The notes beneath the pieces were generated by a model. The model did not search any database, was not told the origin of the DNA, and worked only from the letters and a program-made list of their open reading frames with translations. 64,000 nucleotides of DNA from Megachile rotundata (lineage: Eukaryota > Arthropoda > Insecta > Hymenoptera > Megachilidae), in assembly GCF_050947335.1 (NCBI RefSeq), contig NC_134993.1, positions 5,394,001-5,458,000 on the forward strand, read 5' to 3'. The position numbers and the translations under genes are program-made. Shown here in pieces: positions 31,410 to 46,547 of this stretch. How positions within the stretch are numbered: the stretch's first letter is position 1; every line of letters starts with the position of its first letter.

Positions 31410-32101
31410 ATGACGATCACACAATCACCATCACACAATCACGACCACTCAATCACGATCACACAATCACGATCACACATTCACGATCACTCAATCACGT
31501 TCACACAATCACAAACACAGTGTTGCGATCACACGATCACGATCACACAATCACGATCACACGATCACGATCACACGATCACGATCACACAATCACAATC
31601 ACACAATCAAGGCCACACAATGACGATCACACAATCACCATCACACAATCTCGACCACACAATCACGATCACACAATCACGATCACACAATCACGTTCAC
31701 ACAATCACAAGCACACAGTCGCGATCACTCGATCACGATCACACAATCACGATCACACAGTCACGATCACACAATCACAATCGCACAATCACAATCACAC
31801 AATCACGATCACACAATCACGATCAATCAATCACAATCACACAATCACAATCACACAATCACGACCACACAGTCACGATCACACAATCACAATCATACAA
31901 TCACAATCACACAATCACAATAACACAATCAGACAATCACACAGTCACACAATCACGATCACACAATCACAATAACACAATCAGACAATCACACAGTCAC
32001 ACAATCACGATCACACAATCACGATCACACAATCACAATCACACAATCACAATCACACAATCAAAACCACACAATCACAATCACACAATCAAGGTCACAC
32101 A
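31410..32101. repeat. P cassette 5 (692 bp)
   Basis: Carries CAGTGTTGCG at 31,518 instead of CAGAGTTGCG, shared with P7 and P8, and a private GATCACTCAATCACGTTC near 31,487. Confidence 0.9.
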
Positions 32102-32841
32102 ATGACGATCACACAATCACCATCACACAATCACGATCACACAATCACAATCACACAATCACGATCACACAATCACGATCACTCAATCACAATCACACAA
32201 TCACGTTCACACAATCACAAACACACAGTCGCGATCACACCATCACGATCACACAATCACGATCACACAGTCACGATAACACAATTACGATCACACAGTC
32301 ACGATCACACAATCAGAGTCACACAATCACAATCACACAACCACAATCACACAATCACACAGTCACAATACCACAATCACGATCACACAATCACGACCAC
32401 ACAGTCACGATCACACAATCACGATCACACAATCACAATCACACAATCACAATCACACAATCACAATAACACAATCAAGGTCGCACAATGACGATCACAC
32501 AATCACCATCACACAATCACGACCACTCAATCACGATCACACAATCACGATCACACATTCACGATCACACAATCACGATCACACAATCACGTTCACACAA
32601 TCACAAACACAGAGTTGCGATCACACGATCACGATCACACAATCACGATCACACAGTCACGATCACACAATCACGATCACACAGTCACGATCACACAATC
32701 AGAGTCACACAATCACAATCACACAACCACAATCAGACAATCACACAGTCACAATCCCACAATCACGATCACACAATCACGACCACACAGTCACGATCAC
32801 ACAATCACAATCATACAATCACAATCACACAATCACAATAA
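32102..32841. repeat. Q-R cassette 5 (740 bp)
   Basis: Carries ACGATAACACAATTACG near 32,274 and AATCAGACAATC near 32,731 in R; both are shared with cassettes 6 and 7. Confidence 0.9.
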
Positions 32842-33624
32842 CACAATCAGACAATCACACAGTCACACAATCACGATCACACAATCACGATCACACAATC
32901 ACGATCACACAATCACGATCACACAATCACGATCACACAATCACGATCACACAATCACAATCAAACAATCACAATCACACAATCACGATCACACAATCAC
33001 GATCACTCAATCACAATCACACAATCACGTTCACACAATCACAAACACACAGTCGCGATCACACCATCACGATCACACAATCACGATCACACAGTCACGA
33101 TCACACAATTACGATCACACAGTCACGATCACACAATCAGAGTCACACAATCACAATCACACAACCACAAACACACAATCACACAGTCACAATCCCACAA
33201 TCACGATCACACAATCACGACCACACAGTCACGATCACACAATCACAATCATACAATCACAATCACACAATCACAATAACACAATCAGACAATCACACAG
33301 TCACACAATCACGATCACACAATCACGATCACACAATCACGATCACACAATCACGATCACACAATCACGATCACACAATCACGATCACACAATCACAATC
33401 AAACAATCACAATCACACAATCACGATCACACAATCACGATCACTCAATCACAATCACACAATCACGTTCACACAATCACAAACACACAGTCGCGATCAC
33501 ACCATCACGATCACACAATCACGATCACACAGTCACGATCACACAATTACGATCACACAGTCACGATCACACAATCAGAGTCACACAATCACAATCACAC
33601 AACCACAATCACACAATCACACAG
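32749..33624. repeat. 438-bp tandem pair in cycle IV
   Basis: AATCCCAC (32,753 and 33,191) and AATCAGAC (32,845 and 33,283) recur at +438. The boundaries are approximate. A private ACAAACACACAATC lies near 33,168. Confidence 0.88.
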
Positions 33625-33749
33625 TCACAATACCACAATCACGATCACACAATCACGACCACACAGTCACGATCACACAGTCACGATCACATAATCACAA
33701 TCACACAATCACAATCACACAATCACAATAACACAATCAAGGTCGCACA

Positions 33750-34810
33750 ATGACGATCACACAATCACCATCACACAATCACGACCACTCAATCACGATC
33801 ACACAATCACGATCACACATTCACGATCACACAATCACGTTCACACAATCACAAACACAGAGTTGCGATCACACGATCACGATCACACAATCACGACCAC
33901 ACGATCACGATCACACGATCACGATCACACAATCACAATCACACAATCAAGGCCACACAATGACGATCACACAATCACGATCACACAATCACGTTCACAC
34001 AATCACAAGCACACAGTCGCGATCACTCGATCACGATCACACAATCACGATCACACAGTCACGATCACACAATCACAATCGCACAATCACAATCACACAA
34101 TCACGATCACACAATCACGATCACACAATCACGATCACTCAATCACAATCACACAATCACAATCACACAATCACGACCACACAGTCACGATCACACAATC
34201 ACAATCATACAATCACAATCACACAATCACAATAACACAATCAGACAATCACACAGTCACACAATCACGATCACACAATCACAATAACACAATCAGACAA
34301 TCACACAGTCACACAATCACGGTCACACAATCACGATCACACAATCACGATCACACAATCACAATCACACAATCACCATCACACAATCACGATCACACAA
34401 TCACGATCACTCAATCACAATCACACAATCACAAAAACACAGCCGCGATCACACGATCACGATCACACGATCACGATCACACAATCACGATCACGCAATC
34501 ACGATCACACAATCACAATCATACAATCACAATCACACAATCAGAATAACACAATCAGACAATCACACAGTCACACAATCACGATCACACAATCACGATC
34601 ACACAATCACGATCACACAATCACGATCACACAATCACGATCACACAATCACGATCACACAATCACGATCACACAATCACAATCACACAATCACAATCAC
34701 ACAATCACGATCACACAATCACGATCACTCAATCACAATCACACAATCACAAAAACACAGTCGCGATCACACGATCACGATCACACGATCACGATCACAC
34801 GATCACGATC
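33750..34810. repeat. S cassette 2, hex end replaced by X
   Basis: Same order as S1, but at about 34,811 it joins a partial X block instead of reaching a hex tract. Private ACGGTCACAC near 34,319. Confidence 0.85.
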
Positions 34811-35038
34811 ACACAATAACAATCCCACAATCGTTATCACACAATCATGATCACACAATCACCATCCCACAATCACCATCACACAATCACCATCACACAA
34901 TCACGATCACACAATCACGATCACACAATCACAATCACGCAATCACAATCACACAATCACAATCACACAATCACAATCATACAATCACAATCACACAATC
35001 ACAATCTCACAATCACAATTACACAATCACAATCACAC
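34811..35038. repeat. X block, partial
   Basis: Begins at AATAACAATCCCAC, has CGTTATCAC (34,832), and stops after AATTACAC, joining an ACCATCACG unit and R-type sequence. Confidence 0.86.
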
Positions 35039-36681
35039 CATCACGATCACACAATCACGATCACACAGTCACGATCACACAATTACGATCACACATTCAC
35101 GATCACACAATCACGATGACACAATCACGTTCACACAATCACAAACACAGAGTTGCGATCACACGATCACGATCACACAATCACGATCACACAGTCACGA
35201 TCACACAATCACGATCACACAGTCACGATCACACAATCAGAGTCACACAATCACAATCACACAACCACAATCACACAATCACACAGTCACAATCCCACAA
35301 TCACGATCACACAATCACGACCACACAGTCACGATCACACAATCACAATCATACAATCACAATCACACAATCACAATAACACAATCAGACAATCACACAG
35401 TCACACAATCACGATCACACAATCACGATCACACAATCACGATCACACAATCACGATCACACAATCACGATCACACAATCACGATCACCCAATCACAATC
35501 AAACAATCACAATCACACAATCACGATCACACAATCACGATCACTCAATCACAATCACACAGTCGCGATCACACGATCACGATCACACAATCACGATCAC
35601 ACAATCGCGATCACACAATCACGATCACACAATCACGATCACACAATCACAATCACACAATCACAATCACACAATCACAATAACACAATCAGACAATCAC
35701 ACAGTCACACAATCACAATAACACAATCACAATAACACAATCAGACAATCACACAGTCACACAATCACGATCACACAATCACGATCACACAACCACGATC
35801 ACACAATCGCGATCACACAATCACGATCACACAATCACGATCACACAATCACAATCACACAATCAAAACCACACAATCACAATCACACAATCAAGGTCAC
35901 ACAATGACGATCACACAATCACCATCACACAATCACGATCACACAATCACAATCACACAATCACGATCACACAATCACGATCACTCAATCACAATCACAC
36001 AATCACAAACACACAGTCGCGATCACACGATCACGATCACACGATCACGATCACACAATCACAATCACACAAGCAACGCCACACAATGACGATCACACAA
36101 TCACCATCACACAATCTCGACCACACAATCACGATCACACAATCACGATCACACAATCACAATCACACAATCAAAATCACACAATCACAATCACACAATC
36201 AAGGTCACACAATGACGATCACACAATCACCATCACACAATCACAATCACACAATCACAATCACACAATCAAAACCACACAATCACTATCACACAATCAA
36301 GGTCACACAATGACGATCACACAATCACCATCACACAATCACGATCACACAATCACAATCACACAATCACGATCACACAAACACGATCACTCAATCACAA
36401 TCACACAATCACGTTCACACAATCACAAACACACAGTCGCGATCACACCATCACGATCACACAATCACGATCACACAGTCACGATCACACAATTACGATC
36501 ACACAGTCACGATCACACAATCAGAGTCACACAATCACAATCACACAATCACACAGTCACAATACCACAATCACGATCACACAATCACGACCACACAGTC
36601 ACGATCACACAATCACGATCACACAATCACAATCACACAATCACAATCACACAATCACAATAACACAATCAAGGTCGCACA

Positions 36682-37373
36682 ATGACGATCACACAATCAC
36701 CATCACACAATCACGACCACTCAATCACGATCACACAATCACGATCACACATTCACGATCACACAATCACGTTCACACAATCACAAACACAGAGTTGCGA
36801 TCACACGATCACGATCACACAATCACGATCACACGATCACGATCACACGATCACGATCACACAATCACAATCACACAATCAAGGCCACACAATGACGATC
36901 ACACAATCACCATCACACAATCTCGACCACACAATCACGATCACACAATCACGATCACACAATCCGGTTCACACAATCACAAGCACACAGTCGCGATCAC
37001 TCGATCACGATCACACAATCACGATCACACAGTCACGATCACACAATCACAATCGCACAATCACAATCACACAATCACGATCACACAATCACGATCAATC
37101 AATCACAATCACACAATCACAATCACACAATCACGACCACACAGTCACGATCACACAATCACAATCATACAATCACAATCACACAATCACAATAACACAA
37201 TCTGACAATCACACAGTCACACAATCACGATCACACAATCACAATAACACAATCAGACAATCACACAGTCACACAATCACGATCACACAATCACGATCAC
37301 ACAATCACAATCACACAATCACAATCACACAATCAAAACCACACAATCACAATCACACAATCAAGGTCACACA
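36682..37373. repeat. P cassette 6 (692 bp)
   Basis: Carries AATCCGGTTC at 36,961, shared with P4 at +9,480. AATCTGAC at about 37,199 replaces AATCAGAC. Confidence 0.9.
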
Positions 37374-37885
37374 ATGACGATCACACAATCACCATCACAC
37401 AATCACGATCACACAATCACAATCACACAATCACGATCACACAATCACGATCACTCAATCACAATCACACAATCACGTTCACACAATCACAAACACACAG
37501 TCGCGATCACACCATCACGATCACACAATCACGATCACACAATCACGTTCACACAATCACAAACACAGAGTTGCGATCACACGATCACGATCACACAATC
37601 ACGATCACACAGTCACGATCACACAATCACGATCACACAGTCACGATCACACAATCAGAGTCACACAGTCACGATCACACAATTACGATCACACAGTCAC
37701 GATCACACAATCAGAGTCACACAATCACAATCACACAACCACAATCACACAATCACACAGTCACAATACCACAATCACGATCACACAATCACGACCACAC
37801 AGTCACGATCACACAGTCACGATCACATAATCACAATCACACAATCACAATCACACAATCACAATAACACAATCAAGGTCGCACA

Positions 37886-39120
37886 ATGACGATCACACAA
37901 TCACCATCACACAATCACGACCACTCAATCACGATCACACAATCACGATCACACATTCACGATCACACAATCACGTTCACACAATCACAAACACAGAGTT
38001 GCGATCACACGATCACGATCACACAATCACGATCACACGATCACGATCACACGATCACGATCACACAATCACAATCACACAATCAAGGCCACACAATGAC
38101 GATCACACAATCACCATCTCACAATCTCGACCACACAATCACGATCACACAATCACGATCACACAATCACGTTCACACAATCACAAGCACACAGTCGCGA
38201 TCACTCGATCACGATCACACAATCACGATCACACAGTCACGATCACACAATCACAATCGCACAATCACAATCACACAATCACGATCACACAATCACGATC
38301 ACTCAATCACAATCACACAATCACAATCACACAATCACGACCACACAGTCACGATCACACAATCACAATCATACAATCACAATCACACAATCACAATAAC
38401 ACAATCAGGCAATCACACAGTCACACAATCACGATCACACAATCACAATAACACAATCAGACAATCACACAGTCACACAATCACGATCACACAATCACGA
38501 TCACACAATCACGATCACACAATCACAATCACACAATCGCCATCACACAATCACGATCACACAATCACGATCACTCAATCACAATCACACAATCACAAAA
38601 ACACAGCCGCGATCACACGATCACGATCACACGATCACGATCACACAATCACGATCACGCAATCACGATCACACAATCACAATCATACAATCACAATCAC
38701 ACAATCAGAATAACACAATCAGACAATCACACAGTCACACAATCACGATCACACAATCACGATCACACAATCACGATCACACAATCACGATCACACAATC
38801 ACGATCACACAATCACGATCACACAATCACGATCACACAATCACAATCACACAATCACAATGACACAATCACGATCACACAATCACGATCACTCAATCAC
38901 AATCACACAATCACAAAAACACAGTCGCGATCACACGATCACGATCACACGATCACGATCACACGATCACGATCACACAATCACGATCACACAATCACGA
39001 TCACACAATCACAATCACACAATCACAATCACACAATCACGATCACACAATCACGATCACACAATCACAATCACAATAACACAATCAGACAATCACACAG
39101 TCACACAATCACGATCACAC
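37886..39120. repeat. S2 cassette 3
   Basis: Duplicate of S2 copy 2 at +8,844 to +8,858, sharing AATGACACAATCACG (38,860). Private AATCAGGCAATC near 38,404 and AATCGCCATC near 38,536. Confidence 0.84.
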
Positions 39121-39192
39121 AATCACAATCACAATCACAATCACAATCACAATCACAATCACAATCACAATCACAATCACAATCACAATCAC
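39121..39192. repeat. Hex tract 5, (AATCAC)12
   Basis: Twelve perfect hexamers, 91 bp before G-block 5. It is the duplicated counterpart of tract 4, lengthened by 6 bp. Confidence 0.97.
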
Positions 39193-39283
39193 AAAATCAC
39201 AATCACACAATCGCAATCACACAATCACAATCACACAATCAAAATCACACAATCACACAATCACGATCACACAATCACGATCA

Positions 39284-39830
39284 CGCAATCGCGATCTCAC
39301 AATGGCGATCACGCAATCACGGTCACACAATCACGGCCACACAATCACGGTCATTAAATCACGGTCACAAAATCACGCTCACACAATCATGGTCACACAA
39401 CTGGAACACACAATCACGAACACACAATCACGGTCACACAATCACGGTCACACTATAACGGCCACACAATCACGGCCACACAATCACGGTCACACAGTCA
39501 CTGTTACACAATCACGGTCGCGCAATCACGGTCGCGCAATCACGGTCACGCAATCACGGTCACGCAATCACGGTCACACAATCGTGGTCGCGCAATCACG
39601 GTCACGCAATCACGGTCACACAATCGTCGTCACGCAATCACGGCCACACAATCGTGGTCACGCAATCACGGTCACACAATCGCGATCACACAATCGCGGT
39701 CACACAATCATCGTCACACAATCATCGTCACACAACACGAACACACAATCACGAACACACAATCACGGTCACACAATCACGGTCACACAGTCACTGTCAC
39801 ACAATCACGGCCACGCAATCACGGTCACAC
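39284..39830. repeat. G-block 5 (547 bp)
   Basis: Same length and order as block 4. Two additional 14-bp units follow it near 39,900 relative to block 4. Confidence 0.95.
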
Positions 39831-40301
39831 AATCACGACCACACAGTCACGATCACACAATCACAATCACACAATCACAATCACACAATCACAATCACAC
39901 AATCACAATCACACAATCACAATCACACAATCAAAACCACACAATCACAATCACACAATCAAGGTCACACAATGACGATCACACAAACACGATCACTCAA
40001 TCACAATCACACAATCACGTTCACACAATCACAAACACACAGTCGCGATCACACCATCACGATCACACAATCACGATCACACAGTCACGATCACACAATT
40101 ACGATCACACAGTCACGATCACACAATCAGAGTCACACAATCACAATCACACAACCACAATCACACAATCACACAGTCACAATACCACAATCACGATCAC
40201 ACAATCACGACCACACAGTCACGATCACACAATCACGATCACACAATCACAATCACACAATCACAATCACACAATCACAATAACACAATCAAGGTCGCAC
40301 A

Positions 40302-40993
40302 ATGACGATCACACAATCACCATCACACAATCACGACCACTCAATCACGATCACACAATCACGATCACACATTCACGATCACACAATCACGTTCACACAA
40401 TCACAAACACAGTGTTGCGATCACACGATCACGATCACACAATCACGATCACACGATCACGATCACACGATCACGATCACACAATCACAATCACACAATC
40501 AAGGCCACACAATGACGATCACACAATCACCATCACACAATCTCGACCACACAATCACGATCACACAATCACGATCACACAATCACGTTCACACAATCAC
40601 AAGCACACAGTCGCGATCACTCGATCACGATCACACAATCACGATCACACAGTCACGATCACACAATCACAATCGCACAATCACAATCACACAATCACGA
40701 TCACACAATCACGATCAATCAATCACAATCACACAATCACAATCACACAATCACGACCACACAGTCACGATCACACAATCACAATCATACAATCACAATC
40801 ACACAATCACAATAACACAATCAGACAATCACACAGTCACACAATCACGATCACACAATCACAATAACACAATCAGACAATCACACAGTCACACAATCAC
40901 GATCACACAATCACGATCACACAATCACAATCACACAATCACAATCACACAATCAAAACCACACAATCACAATCACACAATCAAGGTCACACA
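40302..40993. repeat. P cassette 7 (692 bp)
   Basis: Carries the CAGTGTTGCG variant near 40,409. It is the duplicate of P5 at +8,892. Confidence 0.9.
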
Positions 40994-41733
40994 ATGACGA
41001 TCACACAATCACCATCACACAATCACGATCACACAATCACAATCACACAATCACGATCACACAATCACGATCACTCAATCACAATCACACAATCACGTTC
41101 ACACAATCACAAACACACAGTCGCGATCACACCATCACGATCACACAATCACGATCACACAGTCACGATAACACAATTACGATCACACAGTCACGATCAC
41201 ACAATCAGAGTCACACAATCACAATCACACAACCACAATCACACAATCACACAGTCACAATACCACAATCACGATCACACAATCACGACCACACAGTCAC
41301 GATCACACAATCACGATCACACAATCACAATCACACAATCACAATCACACAATCACAATAACACAATCAAGGTCGCACAATGACGATCACACAATCACCA
41401 TCACACAATCACGACCACTCAATCACGATCACACAATCACGATCACACATTCACGATCACACAATCACGATCACACAATCACGTTCACACAATCACAAAC
41501 ACAGAGTTGCGATCACACGATCACGATCACACAATCACGATCACACAGTCACGATCACACAATCACGATCACACAGTCACGATCACACAATCAGAGTCAC
41601 ACAATCACAATCACACAACCACAATCAGACAATCACACAGTCACAATCCCACAATCACGATCACACAATCACGACCACACAGTCACGATCACACAATCAC
41701 AATCATACAATCACAATCACACAATCACAATAA
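40994..41733. repeat. Q-R cassette 6 (740 bp)
   Basis: Duplicate of cassette 5 at +8,892, including ACGATAACACAATTACG near 41,166. Confidence 0.9.
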
Positions 41734-42516
41734 CACAATCAGACAATCACACAGTCACACAATCACGATCACACAATCACGATCACACAATCACGATCAC
41801 ACAATCACGATCACACAATCACGATCACACAATCACGATCACACAATCACAATCAAACAATCACAATCACACAATCACGATCACACAATCACGATCACTC
41901 AATCACAATCACACAATCACGTTCACACAATCACAAACACACAGTCGCGATCACACCATCACGATCACACAATCACGATCACACAGTCACGATCACACAA
42001 TTACGATCACACAGTCACGATCACACAATCAGAGTCACACAATCACAATCACACAACCACAATCACACAATCACACAGTCACAATCCCACAATCACGATC
42101 ACACAATCACGACCACACAGTCACGATCACACAATCACAATCATACAATCACAATCACACAATCACAATAACACAATCAGACAATCACACAGTCACACAA
42201 TCACGATCACACAATCACGATCACACAATCACGATCACACAATCACGATCACACAATCACGATCACACAATCACGATCACACAATCACAATCAAACAATC
42301 ACAATCACACAATCACGATCACACAATCACGATCACTCAATCACAATCACACAATCACGTTCACACAATCACAAACACACAGTCGCGATCACACCATCAC
42401 GATCACACAATCACGATCACACAGTCACGATCACACAATTACGATCACACAGTCACGATCACACAATCAGAGTCACACAATCACAATCACACAACCACAA
42501 TCACACAATCACACAG
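41641..42516. repeat. 438-bp tandem pair in cycle V
   Basis: AATCAGAC recurs at 41,737 and 42,175. It is the duplicate of the cycle IV pair at +8,892, so the tandem event came before the large duplication. Confidence 0.88.
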
Positions 42517-42641
42517 TCACAATACCACAATCACGATCACACAATCACGACCACACAGTCACGATCACACAGTCACGATCACATAATCACAACCACACAA
42601 TCACAATCACACAATCACAATAACACAATCAAGGTCGCACA

Positions 42642-43848
42642 ATGACGATCACACAATCACCATCACACAATCACGACCACTCAATCACGATCACACAATC
42701 ACGATCACACATTCACGATCACACAATCACGTTCACACAATCACAAACACAGAGTTGCGATCACACGATCACGATCACACAATCACGACCACACGATCAC
42801 GATCACACGATCACGATCACACGATCACGATCACACAATCACAATCACACAATCAAGGCCACACAATGACGATCACACAATCACGATCACACAATCACGT
42901 TCACACAATCACAAGCACACAGTCGCGATCACTCGATCACGATCACACAATCACGATCACACAGTCACGATCACACAATCACAATCGCACAATCACAATC
43001 ACACAATCACGATCACACAATCACGATCACACAATCACGATCACTCAATCACAATCACACAATCACAATCACACAATCACGACCACACAGTCACGATCAC
43101 ACAATCACAATCATACAATCACAATCACACAATCACAATAACACAATCAGACAATCACACAGTCACACAATCACGATCACACAATCACAATAACACAATC
43201 AGACAATCACACAGTCACACAATCACGATCACACAATCACGATCACACAATCACGATCACACAATCACAATCACACAATCACCATCACACAATCACGATC
43301 ACACAATCACGATCACTCAATCACAATCACACAATCACAAAAACACAGCCGCGATCACACGATCACGATCACACGATCACGATCACACAATCACGATCAC
43401 GCAATCACGATCACACAATCACAATCATACAATCACAATCACACAATCAGAATAACACAATCAGACAATCACACAGTCACACAATCACGATCACACAATC
43501 ACGATCACACAATCACGATCACACAATCACGATCACACAATCACGATCACACAATCACGATCACACAATCACGATCACACAATCACAATCACACAATCAC
43601 AATCACACAATCACGATCACACAATCACGATCACTCAATCACAATCACACAATCACAAAAACACAGTCGCGATCACACGATCACGATCACACGATCACGA
43701 TCACACGATCACGATCACACAATCACGATCACACAATCACGATCACACAATCACAATCACACAATCACAATCACACAATCACGATCACACAATCACAATC
43801 ACAATAACACAATCAGACAATCACACAGTCACACAATCACGATCACAC
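42642..43848. repeat. S cassette 3
   Basis: Duplicate of S2 at +8,892, with one extra ACACGATCACGATC unit near 42,800 that moves the offset to +8,906. It runs on to the orphan hex tract. Confidence 0.85.
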
Positions 43849-43926
43849 AATCACAATCACAATCACAATCACAATCACAATCACAATCACAATCACAATC
43901 ACAATCACAATCATAATCACAATCAC
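43849..43926. repeat. Hex tract 6, 13 hexamers, orphan
   Basis: Thirteen hexamers, one of them AATCAT at 43,909-43,914. It is followed by the normal linker for about 80 bp, but the G-block is missing. Sequence switches to a C-type cassette near 44,010. Confidence 0.96.
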
Positions 43927-44186
43927 AAAATCACAATCACACAATCGCAATCACACAATCACAATCACACAATCAAAATCACACAATCACACAATCACGA
44001 TCACACAATCACGATCACACGATCACGATCACACAATCACAATCACACAATCAAGGCCACACAATGACGATCACACAATCACCATCTCACAATCTCGACC
44101 ACACAATCACGATCACACAATCACGATCACACAATCACAATCACACAATCACAATCACACAATCACGATCACACAATCACGATCAC

Positions 44187-44860
44187 ACCATCACGATCAC
44201 ACAATCACACTCACACAACCACAATCACACAATCACACTGTCACAATCCCACAATCACGATCACACAATCACGATCACACAGTCACGATCACACGATCAC
44301 GATCACACAATAACAATCCCACAATCGTTATCACACAATCATGATCACACAATCACCATCCCACAATCACCATCACACAATCACCATCACACAATCACGA
44401 TCACACAATCACGATCACACAATCACAATCACGCAATCACAATCACACAATCACAATCACACAATCACAATCATACAATCACAATCACACAATCACAATC
44501 TCACAATCACAATTACACAATCACAATCACACAATCACAATCACACAATCACAATCACACAATCACAATCACACAATCACAATCACACAATCACAATCCC
44601 ACAATCACAATCCCACAATCACAATCCCACAATCACAATCACACAACCACAATCACACAATCACACAGTCACAATCCCACAATCACGATCACACAATCAC
44701 GATCACACAATCACAATCACACAATCACAATCACACAATCACAATCTCACAATCACAATATCACAATCGCAATCACACAATCGCAATAACACAATCAGAC
44801 AATCACACAATCACACAATCACGATCACACAATCATGATCACACAATCACGAACACACAA
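44187..44860. repeat. X block, full copy in cycle V
   Basis: Full order with CGTTATCAC at about 44,326. It has three AATCCCAC units in the main cluster, against four in the 15.7 and 58.8 kb copies. Confidence 0.88.
44434..44667. repeat. G-free run of 234 bp
   Basis: No G on the + strand; the same place in X as 15,928-16,175 but one 14-bp unit shorter. Confidence 0.95.
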
Positions 44861-44944
44861 TCACGATCACACAATCACGATCACACAATCACAATCACAA
44901 TAACACAATCAGACAATCACACAGTCACACAATCACGATCACAC

Positions 44945-45004
44945 AATCACAATCACAATCACAATCACAATCACAATCACAATCACAATCACAATCACAA
45001 TCAC
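44945..45004. repeat. Hex tract 7, (AATCAC)10
   Basis: Ten perfect hexamers, the shortest tract. It lies 91 bp before the shortened G-block 6 and about 1.1 kb after the orphan tract. Confidence 0.97.
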
Positions 45005-45095
45005 AAAATCACAATCACACAATCGCAATCACACAATCACAATCACACAATCAAAATCACACAATCACACAATCACGATCACACAATCACGATCA

Positions 45096-45600
45096 CGCAA
45101 TCGCGATCTCACAATGGCGATCACGCAATCACGGTCACACAATCACGGCCACACAATCACGCTCACACAATCATGGTCACACAACTGGAACACACAATCA
45201 CGAACACACAATCACGGTCACACAATCACGGTCACACTATAACGGCCACACAATCACGGCCACACAATCACGGTCACACAGTCACTGTTACACAATCACG
45301 GTCGCGCAATCACGGTCGCGCAATCACGGTCACGCAATCACGGTCACACAATCGTGGTCGCGCAATCACGGTCACGCAATCACGGTCACACAATCGTCGT
45401 CACGCAATCACGGCCACACAATCGTGGTCACGCAATCACGGTCACACAATCGCGATCACACAATCGCGGTCACACAATCATCGTCACACAATCATCGTCA
45501 CACAACACGAACACACAATCACGAACACACAATCACGGTCACACAATCACGGTCACACAGTCACTGTCACACAATCACGGCCACGCAATCACGGTCACAC
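45096..45600. repeat. G-block 6 (505 bp, 42 bp deleted)
   Basis: Two adjacent units containing ATTAAATC and ACAAAATC are missing near 45,160, and one AATCACGGTCACGC unit is missing near 45,340. That makes three units (42 bp) fewer than the other blocks. Both 13-bp units are kept. Confidence 0.95.
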
Positions 45601-46071
45601 AATCACGACCACACAGTCACGATCACACAATCACAATCACACAATCACAATCACACAATCACAATCACACAATCACAATCACACAATCACAATCACACAA
45701 TCAAAACCACACAATCACAATCACACAATCAAGGTCACACAATGACGATCACACAAACACGATCACTCAATCACAATCACACAATCACGTTCACACAATC
45801 ACAAACACACAGTCGCGATCACACCATCACGATCACACAATCACGATCACACAGTCACGATCACACAATTACGATCACACAGTCACGATCACACAATCAG
45901 AGTCACACAATCACAATCACACAACCACAATCACACAATCACACAGTCACAATACCACAATCACGATCACACAATCACGACCACACAGTCACGATCACAC
46001 AATCACGATCACACAATCACAATCACACAATCACAATCACACAATCACAATAACACAATCAAGGTCGCACA

Positions 46072-46547
46072 ATGACGATCACACAATCACCATCACACAA
46101 TCACGACCACTCAATCACGATCACACAATCACGATCACACATTCACGATCACACAATCACGTTCACACAATCACAAACACAGTGTTGCGATCACACGATC
46201 ACGATCACACAATCACGATCACACGATCACGATCACACGATCACGATCACACAATCACAATCACACAATCAAGGCCACACAATGACGATCACACAATCAC
46301 CATCACACAATCTCGACCACACAATCACGATCACACAATCACGATCACACAATCACGTTCACACAATCACAAGCACACAGTCGCGATCACTCGATCACGA
46401 TCACACAATCACGATCACACAGTCACGATCACACAATCACAATCGCACAATCACAATCACACAATCACGATCACACAATCACGATCAATCAATCACAATC
46501 ACACAATCACAATCACACAATCACGACCACACGGTCACGATCACACA
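46072..46547. repeat. P cassette 8, shortened to 476 bp
   Basis: Carries CAGTGTTGCG near 46,179. The last 216 bp of P are deleted: after ACACGGTCACG near 46,532 the sequence joins directly to an ATGACG landmark without AAGGTC. Confidence 0.9.

Larger units (their letters stand above)
30420..39283. repeat. Cycle IV (8,864 bp), longest cycle
   Basis: G-block to 30,966; short Q 31,080-31,409; P 31,410; Q 32,102; R 32,488 with a 438-bp tandem duplication; S 33,750; partial X 34,811-35,038; R-like sequence from 35,116; A 35,904; D' 36,086; A 36,212; Q variant 36,310-36,681; P 36,682; a shortened Q from 37,374; S2 37,886; hex 39,121-39,192. The part from 34.8 to 37.9 kb is extra relative to the 4,250-bp cycle VII. 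Confidence 0.87.
39284..45095. repeat. Cycle V (5,812 bp), two hex tracts
   Basis: G-block to 39,830; short Q 39,972-40,301; P 40,302; Q 40,994; R 41,380 with a 438-bp duplication; S 42,642; hex 43,849-43,926 with no G-block after it; a junction near 44,010; a short C-type piece (landmark C at 44,064); X 44,187-44,860; a second hex 44,945-45,004; 91-bp linker. Up to about 43.71 kb it copies cycle IV at +8,892 to +8,906. Confidence 0.87.

Noticed and set aside
39302..40867. Long open frame (521 codons) as a histidine-rich repeat protein gene
   Set aside because: The other two + frames encode the same peptide cycle out of phase. The start and stop are repeat variants and the frame crosses the G-block and several cassettes. 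No domain, signal peptide or codon preference is visible.
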